From Lumbricus rubellus (lineage: Eukaryota; Annelida; Clitellata; Crassiclitellata; Lumbricidae): a DNA stretch of 64,000 bases. Position numbers and translations under genes: made by a program. Each line of letters begins with the position of its first letter. The stretch's first letter is position 1. This document shows, in pieces, positions 1-11,600 of this stretch. The notes beneath the pieces are model-generated. The model was not told where the DNA came from and did no database searches. It was given only the letters and a program-made list of their open reading frames with translations. The stretch is taken from assembly GCA_945859605.1 (NCBI GenBank), contig OX243820.1, positions 27,428,896-27,492,895 on the forward strand, given 5' to 3'.

Positions 1-415
1 TTGAATTTTTGAAAAAACTTGGATTTTTGAAAAATCTTGGATTTTTTTGAAAAATCTTGGGTTTTTTTTTTAAATCTGGGTTTTTTTTTTTCGGAAAAAT
101 TTTGGGTTTTTCTAGGTGGAAAAATCTAGGTGGAAAATCTAAGGTTTTCTGTGGTTTTTATTTTGTCCTATCCTGCTTTCTTTTACTTTCTAAAACCATT
201 GCCACAGGGCACATCGTTAAAGAGCAATTTATTACACATGCCTGGAGACGGACAGGCAGACGGACACATAGACGGACAAAAAAAACAATAGATCTTCTAG
301 AATGGTCCACAAAGTTCTGGAGCTATGACATCACTGCATATCATGAATATTAATGAGCACAGTCACTGCGCTATGAATACTAATGAGCACAAATTCTAAA
401 ATCCTTTGTACTCTC
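1..415. other. T-rich intergenic DNA, no gene seen
   Basis: The first 170 bases are runs of T broken by short GGATTTTTGAAAAATCTT-like units. Then comes a stretch with repeated ACGGACA words, related in composition to the arms of the hairpin that follows. I see no exon of the cysteine-rich gene family here. Confidence 0.5.
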
Positions 416-417
416 AA

Positions 418-701
418 GGATTACTGATGATTCTAGAGATTTTTGTCCGTCTGCTTGTCTGTGTGCGTATGTCTGCCTGTCTGTGTGTTTGTCTGCGTAT
501 GTCTGTGTCTGTGTCTTTGTCTGTGTCTTTGTCTGTGTGCATAGCCACGCCCCCTATTTGTAATTATGTTGTGGCTATGCACACAGACAAAGACACAGAC
601 AAAGACACAGACACAGACATACGCAGACAAACACACAGACAGGCAGACATACGCACACAGACAAGCAGACGGACAAAAATCTCTAGAATCATCAGTAATC
701 C
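418..701. repeat. Perfect 131-bp inverted repeat with 22-nt loop
   Basis: Arms 418-548 and 571-701 are reverse complements over their whole length and are separated by a 22-base spacer (549-570). The arms are rich in GTCTGT/ACAGAC words. The outer ends read GGATTACTGATG and CATCAGTAATCC. An RNA from either strand would fold into a 131-bp stem. Reading frames here are by-products of the repeat. It could be a foldback transposon or a recent inverted duplication. Confidence 0.9.
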
Positions 702-799
702 CACTACTTACATGTATAGGTCCAGACTTGTGAGGAAAATGGCCATCAGCCCCCTTGGACCAGGACTAAGAAAATTAAGTCTGACAATCTTGTAACAGG

Positions 800-892
800 G
801 TCGTTGTTGTCGTCCTCATCGTCCTCCTCCTCCTCCTCATCGTCGTCGTCGTCGTCGTCGTCCCCATCATCATCGTCGTCATAATCATCAAG
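800..892. repeat. Trinucleotide repeat (TCG/TCC/TCA)n
   Basis: Interrupted run of TCG, TCC and TCA triplets, a simple microsatellite in intergenic or intronic DNA upstream of the last exon of gene 0. Confidence 0.85.
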
Positions 893-1266
893 GGGTCGAT
901 CAGTTCAGTTTCTAACGCTGTAGCAGTCGTAATCTTGATATGCTGTCACTTGTCGGGCTATAACAGAGGGATTTCCGTCAAAAAGCCTAGCCTATATAAA
1001 ACTTTTGACTTACTTGACTTATGGCCCTGGCGAAGCTTGCGCCCGCATCAGCCGCTCCTTTAAAGATAGCCTCCAATCGACCCTGTCCTGTGATATTGGA
1101 GTTTCATGATCAAATGGATTGAAGGGCGACTGATCAGGTCTCTCCCGCTTCCTCGGTTCAGATTTAGCCAGGACTCGAGTCATGTTGCCCGGGGGAGACG
1201 ACGAGGACGTACTGAACCATCCCCCCATATAAAATGGAACACATAATTTCTGAATTTGCGTTGCAG

Positions 1267-1400
1267 ATCCTTGTCCAAAGCCCGAACCGTGTGGCTTGCG
1301 GTGCAAGAAAAGTCTCAAGAGGGATGATAACGGATGTCAGCTCTGCGAGTGCTGCGATCAATACGTAGTTGGACCAAATGATAGGCCAGTAATGACTTAA
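1267..1400 (+). CDS. Gene 0, terminal antistasin-like exon (partial gene)
   Basis: Follows the acceptor TTTGCGTTGCAG and opens in phase 1, like the last exons of genes A, B and C. It encodes DPCPKPEPCGLRC and then DDNGCQLCECC, the antistasin cysteine pattern, with a 13-residue tail before the TAA at 1398-1400. The tail is longer than in the paralogs. The rest of the gene must lie left of the window, since no NC, Kunitz or signal exon is visible upstream. It is probably the end of a secreted protease-inhibitor-like protein (family inference). Confidence 0.8.
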
Positions 1401-2339
1401 GAATCGAAAACCCATGAAATAGCAATCAACGGAAGAAAATAATTAACGATGACTAGGCCCTATCTAATAGTGTGGTCCTTATTTTTAAAAGTCTGATTTT
1501 ATAACGGGGCACCCTCAAAGATGGTTTCTATTGATGAGAAAAAATTTGAGAAATTTTTTTGAGATAATCCAAGGACATCTAGGGGTCGCTACCAGAGGTT
1601 AAAGTTCAAGCTTAGAATTAATTTAGGCTTTATGGTACAATATGCTTAATTTTCATTAATATGCTTTCCAACCATGTAAATGGCTATGATAGAATTTGAT
1701 AGACAACTGCTTGCATATTTTATTAACATCCCCCAACATCATAATTGTCACTTACTTACTTATTTTATTTTTAAAAAATTCTATAACGCATTAAGTTCCA
1801 TTAACAGCCATTGCATCTTTTGGCGGCAATTTCGCTTCATTTTGATTTGTCATGTATATCATTAGCATAATATTGCATAATCTCTCTATTTTCAAAGGTA
1901 ACACAAAGTTGGCAATAGGTCTAAGTTTTGACAATGCAATGGGGAAAGTGAGTAATAGAAAATCAACACTTGTAGGCCTACTCTCTTTCACACTGCAATG
2001 CTTTGGCAATAATCCCACAGAGTTCAATCTCAATTGCTTTTCAATTCGTAAGCAGTGTATAAAGAGTCGGCAGAAAATTGCTGAAAACTTGAAAGCTGAA
2101 TCTCAACCAGGAGTTCATCTAACAGTTCACTGGGATGGGAAATTGTTGGAAGATATCTGCAGTAAAGAAATAGTAGACCGTCTTCCTGTCCTTATTTCTG
2201 GAGTGGGTGTCGACCCAGGGTGAGAATTTCCGGGAGGTTTGGGGGGTTTCAACCCTCCAGTCTTTATTAGAGCCCCATAGTAAAGTCTGTTTTTCACACC
2301 CCAATTCCAAGTGGATAATGGTCCAACTCCTCCCCAAAA
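1401..2339. other. 3' flank of gene 0, nothing else recognised
   Basis: AT-rich sequence with short open frames that lack splice signals and cysteine patterns. I see no gene or clear mobile element. Confidence 0.4.
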
Positions 2340-2592
2340 TTATTTTTTCACAATTCTTACACTGTGCAGTCGATTGGCCACATCATGAGGAGTGACACCA
2401 AAGTAAGAGACATCATCGAGAAAAGAATGGAGGGGAAGAAGACAAGAGGAAGACCAAGAACAATGCTACTGGACTGGATGATGACAACGGATGGTTACAG
2501 AGGACCAAAGAGGGACGCACAGAACAGACATGCGTGGCGTCATTGGACATATGAACCTGCAGCCTGACGGCAGAGAACTAAAGAAGAAGAAG
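2340..2592 (+). mobile_element. Non-LTR retrotransposon 3' end
   Basis: The plus frame at 2364-2567 encodes [16 protein letters not shown] and a tryptophan/arginine-rich end ([11 protein letters not shown]), typical of the C-terminus of LINE reverse-transcriptase polyproteins. The copy ends in an AAGAAGAAG tail. It is 5'-truncated with only the tail of ORF2. Inverted copies of the same 3' end lie at 51924-52040 and 53232-53402. Confidence 0.75.
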
Positions 2593-3334
2593 ATTATGGG
2601 GTTTCCATTTATACCAAATGCCAAAAGGTTACTACTCTGGACAAAACTTGGCTTGAACATCCACTAGAAAAACTCAATGCAACTGAAAGATTTTGTCACG
2701 GAAAACACGAGATTTCTCAGCATTACACCAGGTTTTCTCCAACAACACGTTGATACATGGTCAAACGATGAGAACTTCAAGTTAGGTTAGGCCACTACGA
2801 GCTCAGTGAAAGTTGTGAATGACATAACAGAGTGTGGACTGGCACTCATGAACAACAGAACAAGTACAGCCTAACAAGCTTCAAACAAATTATTATGAGA
2901 ATCAGAAGCAGAGTCTGCTATTGGTTGTGAAGAAATAAACCTATCGTCGGAAAAAGGCTCTGATGCAATAATGGAAATATTCACTGGAAAAACATTTTTA
3001 TGCACGTGTGTATGTGTTTTGACCCAAATAGTAAACCAGTCCACAGCCCACTAGTCCACCTCCAACACGGTCCACTGCCCACCAGAATTTATTTTAATTT
3101 GTGCATTCAACCACACACTGGTAATAGTATACAATATACGATATTCCATGCTTTGCCTGTGTCTTTACATTGATATATGTTATGTCCGGTAGCAACTCCT
3201 AAAACTCAAAAAAGTCCTTCAAAATTTTCAGTGTTAATATTTTTTAACCTAAAGGAATAAGTTAGGAGGGTGCCTCATTTAAAATTCCCACAAAAATATT
3301 TTTACATGGAGCTAAGGACCACACTACTATCTAA
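2593..3334. other. Intergenic, nothing recognised
   Basis: Low-complexity AT-rich DNA without a supported exon or mobile-element terminus. Confidence 0.35.
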
Positions 3335-3440
3335 CTATTGTATCAACTTCTATCAACCGGGTCTAAAGTTATGCACATTCAAATCTGGTTACACAAAACT
3401 CCACTATCCCAAAATGCAAGAGTAATGTTTATATTGAATT
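3335..3440 (+). repeat. Conserved 3'-flank block, copy 1 (after gene 0)
   Basis: ATCAACTTCTATCAACCGGG followed by TCTAAAGTTATGCA resembles blocks near 11885, 47750 and 61050, each downstream of a family member. It marks the tandem duplication units. Confidence 0.6.
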
Positions 3441-3829
3441 CGTTTGACTCTGTAAGCAAGGGCTTCCGCAAATGGGAGCAAGGGGCACTTGCCCCTCCCC
3501 TGGAAAAATTGAGATCAGTTTTTCTAACAATTAGCTTTTGGTGTTGCACAAATGTCTTGGCACTGAAGCACCAATGACAGTATAATTATACGCAAACTCA
3601 GAAATCTACGCTTAGACATCGTACGAAAAAGAAACACGTTCTTAATTTTTCTGCCTTGTATTTTGAAGCCGTTGTTGAAAACTGTATCCGTGATCGCCCA
3701 TGAAAATATTATTGATTAGGCCTATTGCCAACTTGATTGGAATCTCGATGGCCTAATGGAAGATTTCTCAACTGCACAAATTATCAAAATGGCATAAATT
3801 AGATTTGAAATTGCGCCAGTGGTATCGGA

Positions 3830-4160
3830 ACAATCACCATTCATTCAAGTATTTATATAGCGCCTTTTCAAGAAAACTACTCAGAAGCGCTCCAGACTCC
3901 AGTACGGCCAAACAGAACAGTTTTAACGTGCTTATAGAATGTGTCAGAGAGTGATCCAGCGTTAGGCCTATAATTTATCAAATCGTCCGCAATAGCCAGG
4001 CTGCCTTTGTGCATTTTGCTGCCAGTACAGAAAGAATCATGGGAGGCCAAGCCGTGGACGGCGCAGATACACTTTGATAAGGATCGAGATTGATCATGTC
4101 TCGAAATTTCCACGCAAAACTGACACCTCCGATGACCTGCATGCTGAAAAGCATTCATGC
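3830..4160 (-). mobile_element. 5'-truncated CR1-like LINE 3' end
   Basis: Read on the minus strand it ends with the 3' hairpin motif AGCGCTTCTGAGTAG...GGCGCTATATAAATA and an ATTC-type tail. The same terminal motif ends the LINE at 28083-29122. Coding potential is degenerate. Confidence 0.6.
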
Positions 4161-4912
4161 CGCACTCATATGTTCCTCTGCCTTCAAATCCTAATCGACA
4201 ACTCGCCTTAGCAGCTACTCTGAAACTCTGGCAACCAGACTCGGACCTCTCCCATTTGACTTTATAGGTTTTCTGGCCTGTTGATTTTCATCTCTCCTCC
4301 GCTTGTATATTGTATACATAAGCTTACTCTTCTCTGCTATTTTCCATTCACGACTGAAATCTTCAAGCCATCTTATAATATAGCCTACACAGTACACACT
4401 GTACACAGTATAATATAGCCTACTATGCATGAGGCTATAAATTATAAGCTCTTGTTGAATTAGTAGGCCCCTATATTATTATGATATTATTGATGCTATA
4501 TCTGCGCCATCACAAGACCACCATCGTCGCCGATTGCCACTGTGGTATATAACTATATATGCACCATTCTGTCTCCTCGGATTGACCTCCTTAGATTCTG
4601 GCCTGGCACCGGAACTAAGACAACCTTACATGCAAGAGAGAGCCGACGATTAAACTGAACTCTCCGTGTAGCGGCTTTGCGCGGCACTACGAATTAATTT
4701 CAAACTTTATATTTTCATTTTCTACGTTGAATGTTCTTTTCTGCAGTCACCCCAGAATCCCTCTGCTTCATTTTCACTCTCGTAAACAGCGTTTTTTCCC
4801 CTGAATTCTGACCGAATGTTTTGAATTTCTAGTTTGAATGCTCACTCTCCGAACAAAATGTATTTGGACCAGATGATAAAATTATTATTAGTCTACCATG
4901 TGTGTCCAAGCT
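4161..4912. other. Intergenic, nothing recognised
   Basis: No supported exon. Only short palindromic words of the TATAGCCTA/AGGCCT type. Confidence 0.35.
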
Positions 4913-5150
4913 CAGAGGCGTAGCGTAGCGACCGCTCTCCGTACCCTCCGACCGAAGGGCCCCCGCATTGGCCCGCAAGGAAGGGGGCCCTAAAAGTGCC
5001 AAAAATGAATGAAATTAGTAAAAAAAAGGTCATCAACTTTTTCGGATGGCGAATTGAAGAAATTTTCCCAAAATCTTGGCCGGATGGCTGAAAATATTTC
5101 GGGGGACATTATGCTCGGAGGGGGCCGCGTTCATTGTTGCTACGGCCCTG
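4913..5150. mobile_element. hAT-type MITE (238 bp)
   Basis: Ends are CAGAGGCGTAGC and GCTACGGCCCTG. They are flanked by TCCAAGCT (4905-4912) and TCCAAGTT (5151-5158), an 8-bp target duplication with one mismatch. No coding capacity. Confidence 0.8.
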
Positions 5151-6387
5151 TCCAAGTTCATTTTCGATCGGTTCGCAAAGAAACGTGACGAGTCGTTGGC
5201 CCCAAAACTCTGAAATACAATAACAAGAAACGCTCCACTTGCTTCGGGTTCTTCGGTGTATCATCCAAGTCAATCAACTGATAGGAGCTTCACTTACCAT
5301 GTACCACCTGATTCGCGTACCAGGTACCACCTAACACGTGTATCGGGCAACTGGACCAACTATTCAACTGCATCGGCGACCGTTTTGCTCTGCTAAGTTA
5401 GAAAAGTCTTTATTAGGCCACTAGGGTCTGCGACAGAGATTCTGGACCATAGGGAGAGCAGTCACGGGCCATGAACCATCTTTAGACTTTATAAGAGATT
5501 CTAGATAAAGCAATTTGAAATAAAAGAAGTGCGTGTTGACTCATAAATACGAGTTGCACGGCCAACCATGAATTTATTTAGTTGTTTATTTAAGAAAATA
5601 GTAATTTGTGGAAACACACAAAATAAGAAACTTTGCCAATGGAAATTGCCAGATCATTGGACATTAGGATTTTGTCTTGCGGTAGGTGTGCAAGCAGCAA
5701 ACTAGCCTACCATTGAACTCATTTTAAAAATCAAGTTGTGGAGGCTTAAAGGTAGGCTAATTCGTAGTCCTATCTGCTTAAAGGTAATTTATTTTGTATC
5801 TGCTTAAAGGTAATTCGCATATGCCAAATTTCATTCATACTTCGTAATGTAAGAACGTACATCGACCAGTGGCCTATTATTAAGTCGGCCAAGGTGTAAA
5901 GTTGCCTTCATGCTTACAGAAAATAATGGTTAATTTTCTTCAATGCTGGTCGCTTGGGTCGTCGTGCCTGGCTGACCATGGCACGTGTCGGACAACCAGT
6001 AACCTGCTTCTTGTTTACCTGTTGACAGTTCAACCCCCGATGACGGGTGGTGGTTATAAGAATGGTGGTGGTCATGAGGTGGCGTGGGGTTGCTAAGACA
6101 TGACTATTTCACCCTGCAGACGATGCTTTATATAAAGAGCGTCTCGCATTCCATTCTTTAAAGCTTCTTCTCAAACTGACTGACCGTATAATTTTATGAC
6201 ATAAAGAGGCAAGTAGCCTATAAATATTGCGCTGCGTAAATTAAAAACCGAGTTGAAGTTTTCTTTATTTTGTCTTGGAAACAAAACTCGGATAGATCAA
6301 ACTTTACGAAAACTGAACAGATTGTTAAATTGTAAATCAAAGCCAGCGATGTTATAACACTGGAAGATATTTGTTCAGTGCATGGCA
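5151..6387. other. Intergenic, nothing recognised
   Basis: No supported exon, repeat array or transposon end was recognised, apart from general AT-rich composition. Confidence 0.35.
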
Positions 6388-6632
6388 TTCGCAGAGTCCG
6401 GATTAAGAAATGTGGGGGTCCTGTGCGATTTTTTTTAGGATCTTCAAATCTGATGACTTTTTCAGTCGTTTGGTGGAAATTTCTTTACAATATAGGCCTA
6501 CCGATTTCCCCCGGAATTTTGTCAAAATATAAAAAAATTCTTTTAAAATGTTTTTCTCGTGTGTGGGCCCCTAAAGTGTGGGGGCCCTGTTCGGCCGAAC
6601 ATTTTGAACATGCCTGAATCCGGCCCTCCTGC
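6388..6632. mobile_element. Degenerate hAT MITE relic
   Basis: AGAGTCCGGATTAAG near the left and GAATCCGGCCCTCC near the right match the ends of the element at 18079-18374, with GGGGGCCC-type interior sequence. The ends are decayed and I find no clean target duplication. Confidence 0.5.
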
Positions 6633-6644
6633 ATATAACCAGGA

Positions 6645-7046
6645 ATAGCGTAGGCTAAAGGTAGACTCTCCCCCAGACATAACTCAGCCAGGCGTAGCCG
6701 TTGGAATGTAGCCGTATATGCATTAAGATAGAATTGGAAGTGAATAACTAATCTACACATTCCTTGCACCCGACGATGCATGACGCTTGCTCTCCCCAAT
6801 TCAATAAGTTAGAGCTGAGCGCGCATGCGTGAAAGATATTTATATGCGGTCGTTGCATAGCGTAGGCTAAAGGTAGACCTTCCTGCAGACGTAACTCATC
6901 CAGACGTACATGTAGCCGTTGGAATGTAGCCGTATGCATAAAGATAGAATTGGAAGAGAATAACTAATCTACACATTCTTTGCACCCGACGATGCATGAC
7001 GCTTGCTGTCCCCCCAAATTCAATAGGTTAGAGCCGAGCGCGCACA
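6645..7046 (+). repeat. Tandem duplication (two ~180-190-bp units)
   Basis: The unit beginning AGCGTAGGCTAAAGGTAGAC occurs at about 6649 and 6858, and each copy runs to TTAGAGC(T/C)GAGCGCGCA. It lies just upstream of the promoter of gene A. Confidence 0.8.
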
Positions 7047-7099
7047 ATAATTGGTTTCGCAGTCAAACAATCTGTGCCGTTTTGCAATTTAAATCTGTC

Positions 7100-7200
7100 G
7101 ATTGTAATTTACAAGATCTAATTGCGAAACGATGCAAATCAATTTTAAATTAGCAAGTTTCTAAGTTTTCTTTATTCAGCGGCACTGCTATAAAACCAGA
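7100..7200 (+). promoter_or_regulatory. Promoter of gene A
   Basis: TATAAAA at 7189-7195 in the context GGCACTGCTATAAAACCAGA is nearly identical to the promoter of gene B. Upstream is an AGATCTAATT-type element also found before B and C, and an octamer-like ATGCAAAT at about 7132. Transcription should start about 30 bases downstream, in a non-coding first exon. Confidence 0.7.
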
Positions 7201-7508
7201 CGTGAATAATAATTGTCTTGTGGCATTTGGTGAGAAGATTGCTTGGTTTGTAGTTTAGATGCTTGCTTGAATTAGACTACAGGTAGCCTCTTTGACTGAA
7301 TGTTGGACCTTTTGCTGGTGACACCCTATATGTGACTCATTGCTAGAATGAATAATGTGATCGAGTAACTGATACTGACAGGTTTATTCATCGATAACTC
7401 TTAGTCGGCCTAAGTTTTCATATCGTTTTCATTGCTTTTAACAGTCATCTAAACACTGAACGATCGATTGTCGACAAAACTTCAAGAGGAAAATCAAAGG
7501 AAGGGAAG

Positions 7509-7575
7509 ATGAAGACATCAGTTTGTTTAGCTGTTGTGATCGCTGTCGTGGTCATCGAAATGGTCAACGGACAAG
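7509..7575 (+). CDS. Gene A exon 1, signal peptide
   Basis: Encodes 22 residues ending VVIEMVNGQ plus one base, then donor GTCAGTGAGT. The same donor follows the signal exons of B (15003) and C (50502). Confidence 0.85.
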
Positions 7576-10500
7576 GTCAGTGAGTGAATAGTGCCTGAAG
7601 TGTCTATGTAGGCTAACACCATTGTGCATGTATCGTGTGCATGTATTCTTGCCCCTCTCTGACACTTCGCTGCGTCCTCTTATATAGTCTGCCCGGCTTG
7701 TCCTTTTTGCTGCACTCCGAGAAGCGCTTAATTATGTATTATTGCATATTGTCAAATACAGAATAATACAATTATGTATGCATGCATGTATGCATGCATG
7801 CATGTATGTATGTATGTATGTATGTATGTATGTATGTATGTATGTATGTATGTATGTACGTAGTAGTGTAGTAGCTGTCCCGGAAGACACTCGGCTTCAC
7901 ATCCGTAGCTGTGGCCGCCTAGCAGTCCAGACCTCGATCCGGGTGCATGTACCGGAGTATCGCGTTTTTCATTCCCGTATTCATGACATCGATAACCGTA
8001 GGGTGCGTCTGATTGAAGAGTGGCAGCTGTTTGACCAGGTGATCATCGACCGGACATCAAACAGTAGCCTCTACGTCTACGGCCGTGTGTTCGTGAACAA
8101 AAATGACATTTTGATCACCATATTTAGCTGAATTTCACTTCCTTTCAGCTTTTCCATGTTGGAAAGTTGCATTTTTCGCTGCTTCATCTCAAACGCTCAT
8201 AAATTTGACAAACTCAAGAATATTTATAATCGGCTTTAGGATCGCATGTAAATATGGCCACTGTTGTTGTGTTTAAAATTTCAGAGAAATCCTGAAAGTT
8301 TTGACCGAGTTATGACATTTTTTATTGGGTTCTACTTTATCGTGGACACAGTGTATTTTATTACAAACCTCAGTTGAAATTCATTAGGCTTATACAGATA
8401 GTGTGAATAAACATGGCGTGAAAGCACAGTAGTTTAAACAGAAACAATAAGGCCTACAACATGCCCTTTCCTTTAATCTGTTTTTCCGGTTGTGCCTAAT
8501 CACATAAAGTGATATAAAAAATATGTGGAACGTTTAAATTTTTGTGTCTCAAATGTAATTTTTGTAAAACAAATGCGAAATAAAACTCCTAAGAGATCAT
8601 GTTTTAAAACACAGAATAATTGTGTACAAATAATGTTGAAACCAAAAGCGAATGTCCATATCTATAAAAAATCCTATTAGAATGCAAAGTTCAAGTTAAA
8701 TAGCTTTAAATAATAATTATTGTTTTACTCGAGTTTTTCCTAATTGTTGTTCAAATTGAAGCTGTCATTCAAGTCAAGTTAACGCAAAGAGAGCTGTTAC
8801 AGTAGATAAAGAGTAGCCTAATCTTAGTCAACGCTTTGCGCTGCATAGAGTAGCCTAGGCTAACTGTTGTCAAGCCAAAACGCAGTGCTGCGTTTTGATT
8901 TGATCTGCAACAAAAAATATTCGACTTAGCGTCTTAACCTATTGTGTTTTCGCAACATAAATCTCGGTAACCAGTGCAAATACAGCTATGACGCTAACAG
9001 GACATGAAGATAGTAGCATCTTAAACGTAAAAATGCAAAAAAGTTACGAACGATTTTTTTCAAGTTACCTGGTAGGGCCTACTGTGTTTTTGGCTTTTCA
9101 GGGCAGTGTTGTCGTGAAAATTGCTATAAGATCGAGAAGATGGGCCGCCCTCCCAAATGCATCTGTCCAAATCCATGCAGGGTATGACCAATACGAAACT
9201 CTCTCTACTGACTAACGTAAACAGCAGGAAATCAGTCACCGTCATTGCATTATATTCAGTAACAGACATAACGTTCCTTAATCATCAATACGATCATCGT
9301 AAATCAAAAAGAACTCAGTCACCTTCGTTACATTACAATTCTATAAATGATTAACGTTCCTTAATCATCAACATGATCCTCATAATCAACAGGAAGCTAC
9401 ATGTATTTACCTTTGTTGCATTATATTCATTAATCAACATTATTGTCAAAATTGGCGTCAAAATTATTATCACAATCGTGGATTATAATTTTAGAACCAC
9501 CGCTGCCCTCCAGGCAAAGTTTGCAGATTATTCGAACCGGTCTGTATCAGGGCGCCGTGCGACCCGCCACCTGTGCCGTACTGTGTTGATGGTAAGAAAT
9601 AAAGATATCTTTTGCCGGAAGTAAAACTTTTTTCCCACATGATTATAAAGCATTCAAATTTATTTTCAGAATGCTTGTTAACAGATTATTCAGTCTTGCA
9701 TTGAGATTTATTCAAGCAGTTGTATGAATGGCAAACGAAGCCTATCACAAGAGCTCTCTGGTGATCTAACGGTGTCGTCATGACCAATCGATCATCGTCA
9801 TCATCATCATTATCGTCATCGTCGTCGTCGTCGTTATCATCAAAATCATCTCGAAATCATCATCATCGCCATCGTCATTGTCGTCGTCGTCGTCGTCTTC
9901 GTAACCCTTGTCATCGTCGTCGTCATCAGTAGCAATAGCAGGAGCAGTTCTTGAGTCAACTGTTACAGTAGGCTATCACGTCAAATTATTGGTGCGAGCA
10001 TATAACTGTTCTCAGTTAAAGCTATGATGCAGCGGGCTTTATCATAAGTTTTGCGACTATTTCACCTACATGTAGGCCTACTATTAAGCAACTTTAAGCG
10101 TAGCAGTTACTGTCCGTTTGTCTATCAGCCAACACTTTGGTTCTCTACCGGAGTCTACCCAACAGCGACCTACAACTCGCGCACGCCGACAACGCTTCAT
10201 GCCGTTCCATTTTATGATAACTATCGTCATTTCCTTCTCTGCGCTCATGCTAATTCAGATCACGATTAATTAGTAAACTGAATCGAAGACTACCGAATGG
10301 ACGACGTGTATAATTGTGTAATGTGGTGTGTACTATTATTATAGTATGCAATGCAATGCACATTCGGCACTGACTGCGAGAAAAAGATGTGGGAGGAATG
10401 AATGAGTTCTACTGTATAGTCCTATCGCACCATAATAACATAACATATTATGGCTCTTACCTCTGTAAATAATATCTCTGTCACTCTCAAATATTACAGC

Positions 10501-10926
10501 CCTGTCACACATTCAGGCTGTCACTATCTATGGACTGTACAGTTGCCATGGCTTATAAAATACACAAGAAGCCACGTCGGAAACAGACTCGCAGATCAGT
10601 TTCGAACTCATAGATCTAATCTTAATTTGCTGTCACTTGTAAGATTTCCGAATGTGGGTCTGTAACAATGGAATACAATATCGATTTGCATTGTAGATCC
10701 TTGTCCAATGTTAAATAATTGTATACAATGGAAAAGTATATCGATTTGCATTGTAGATCCATGCCCAATGTTAAATTAATGTAGATCTATACAATGGAAA
10801 AGTATATCGATTTGCGTTGTAGATCCTTGTCCAAAACAACGTCCGTGCAACATACGGTGCGCGTACGGTCTGCAGACTGACGCAGACGGATGTCAACTCT
10901 GCAGATGCTGTCCAAAGCCAACATAG
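7509..10926 (+). CDS. Gene A, short antistasin-like secreted protein
   Basis: Four coding exons: 7509-7575, 9102-9181, 9495-9591 and 10823-10926, totalling 348 bp (115 residues plus stop). The ATG follows a 5'-UTR intron whose acceptor lies at 7441-7444. The first exon is a hydrophobic signal peptide (MKTSVCLAVVIAVVV), so the product is secreted. Then come a half-module matching the part of the B and C Kunitz exons after the Kunitz domain, one five-cysteine (NC) module, and a terminal antistasin-like module. Intron phases (1, 0, 1) match B and C. Against them A lacks the Kunitz domain and all middle modules, so it is an internally shortened paralog. Protease inhibition is the family-based guess; no activity can be read from the sequence. 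Confidence 0.8.
7776..7861. repeat. (ATGT)n microsatellite
   Basis: Near-perfect ATGT/ATGC tetranucleotide run in the first coding intron of gene A. Confidence 0.95.
7870..8353 (+). mobile_element. Tc1/mariner-like transposase C-terminal fragment
   Basis: One plus frame reads WPPSSPDLDP, the conserved pre-catalytic segment of Tc1/mariner transposases. A second frame gives a LIEEWQ...VIIDRT segment, and the C-terminus is near 8130. Frameshifts separate the pieces, so it is dead. The right end GGACACAGTG next to TA at about 8353 fits a mariner-type terminus. Confidence 0.6.
8354..9101. other. Gene A intron, nothing recognised
   Basis: AT-rich intron sequence. No Kunitz-like exon is visible where B and C would carry one. 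Confidence 0.4.
9102..9181 (+). CDS. Gene A exon 2, Kunitz-less half module
   Basis: After acceptor TGGCTTTTCAG. Encodes QCCRENCYKIEK and then RPPKCICPNPCR, matching the 3' part of the B and C Kunitz exons (CGDDCSTFKKF, PPKCICPDPCK in C). It is 80 bp and ends in phase 0 at donor GTATGA. Confidence 0.8.
9495..9591 (+). CDS. Gene A exon 3, five-cysteine (NC) module
   Basis: 97 bp, phase 0 in and phase 1 out. Encodes CPPGKVCRLFEPVCIRAPCD and then a C-terminal YCVD. Its counterparts in B and C are the NC exons at 45644 and 58790. Confidence 0.85.
9790..9930. repeat. (ATC/GTC)n microsatellite
   Basis: Imperfect ATC and GTC triplet array in the last intron of gene A. Confidence 0.85.
10678..10822 (+). 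repeat. Triplicated splice-acceptor segment
   Basis: The segment ATCGATTTGCATTGTAG/ATCC occurs with its AG at 10695-10696, 10755-10756 and 10821-10822. Only the third copy leads into the full terminal exon. The first two are followed by TTGTCCAATG or ATGCCCAATG and then leave frame. Confidence 0.85.
10823..10926 (+). CDS. Gene A exon 4, terminal antistasin-like module
   Basis: Encodes DPCPKQRPCNIRCAYGL...DGCQLCRCC and stops at TAG 10924-10926. It is closely similar to the terminal exon of gene C (PCNIRCAYGLKTD). Confidence 0.85.
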
Positions 10927-11514
10927 GCCTGAGAATCGAAGACAAGAGCAATTTACCACGGAGGAAAGGCCTGAATGATCTTGTTAGGCTATATATAATA
11001 TGGAAAAAAGTTTCCCTTAAGGAGAAACCGAACATTTCAAGGGTCTTGTTTTTATGTAGGCCTATGCTAAAAGTAGCGAGTCATTGTTCCTATATATTAA
11101 GTATAAATAGAGTCTATATAGGCCCATATGTATTAGCTTATATATATACATACGTATATATAAATGCTTATTGCAGAATAACAAATCAGCTGTTCAATTT
11201 ATTGTAGCGTTTTGTGATGCCTTTCAGATCATGCTAAGTGTGAAATGCACTGATGAAAAAGCGACCAAGTTGCGCGCTTATGTAGACTATGAAAGAAAAT
11301 TAGCGTGGGGCCTAGGCCGACATGCATCATTGACCATGCCGTGAAGTTATTGTTATCCTTCCCTCTCTCTGTATCCCACCCACGTACACATGTATTGAGT
11401 TGCTATGGTTTATTCTATCTTCTGAAATAAGTTACCTGAATGAACTTCTTTTCACTATTTGCGATTCTTTTCTGCAGGCGTATGAAAATCTTCACTTTGA
11501 CTGTGGTTTGGTGT

Positions 11515-11600
11515 CGGGTCGGGAGTGCCTCTGAGAGGTTTCTCACGAAGTGGCGCTATATAAATGCACGATTACGATCACGATTATAGATTGAAAGTCT
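11515..11600 (+). mobile_element. LINE/SINE 3' tail
   Basis: GGGAGTGCCTCTGAG followed by GTGGCGCTATATAAATG and a CGATTA-type tail is the hairpin end shared with the LINE at 28083-29122. Confidence 0.55.

Noticed and set aside
406..795. Two opposing ORFs at the start of the window
   Set aside because: Both arise from the perfect inverted repeat of TGTC/GACA words.
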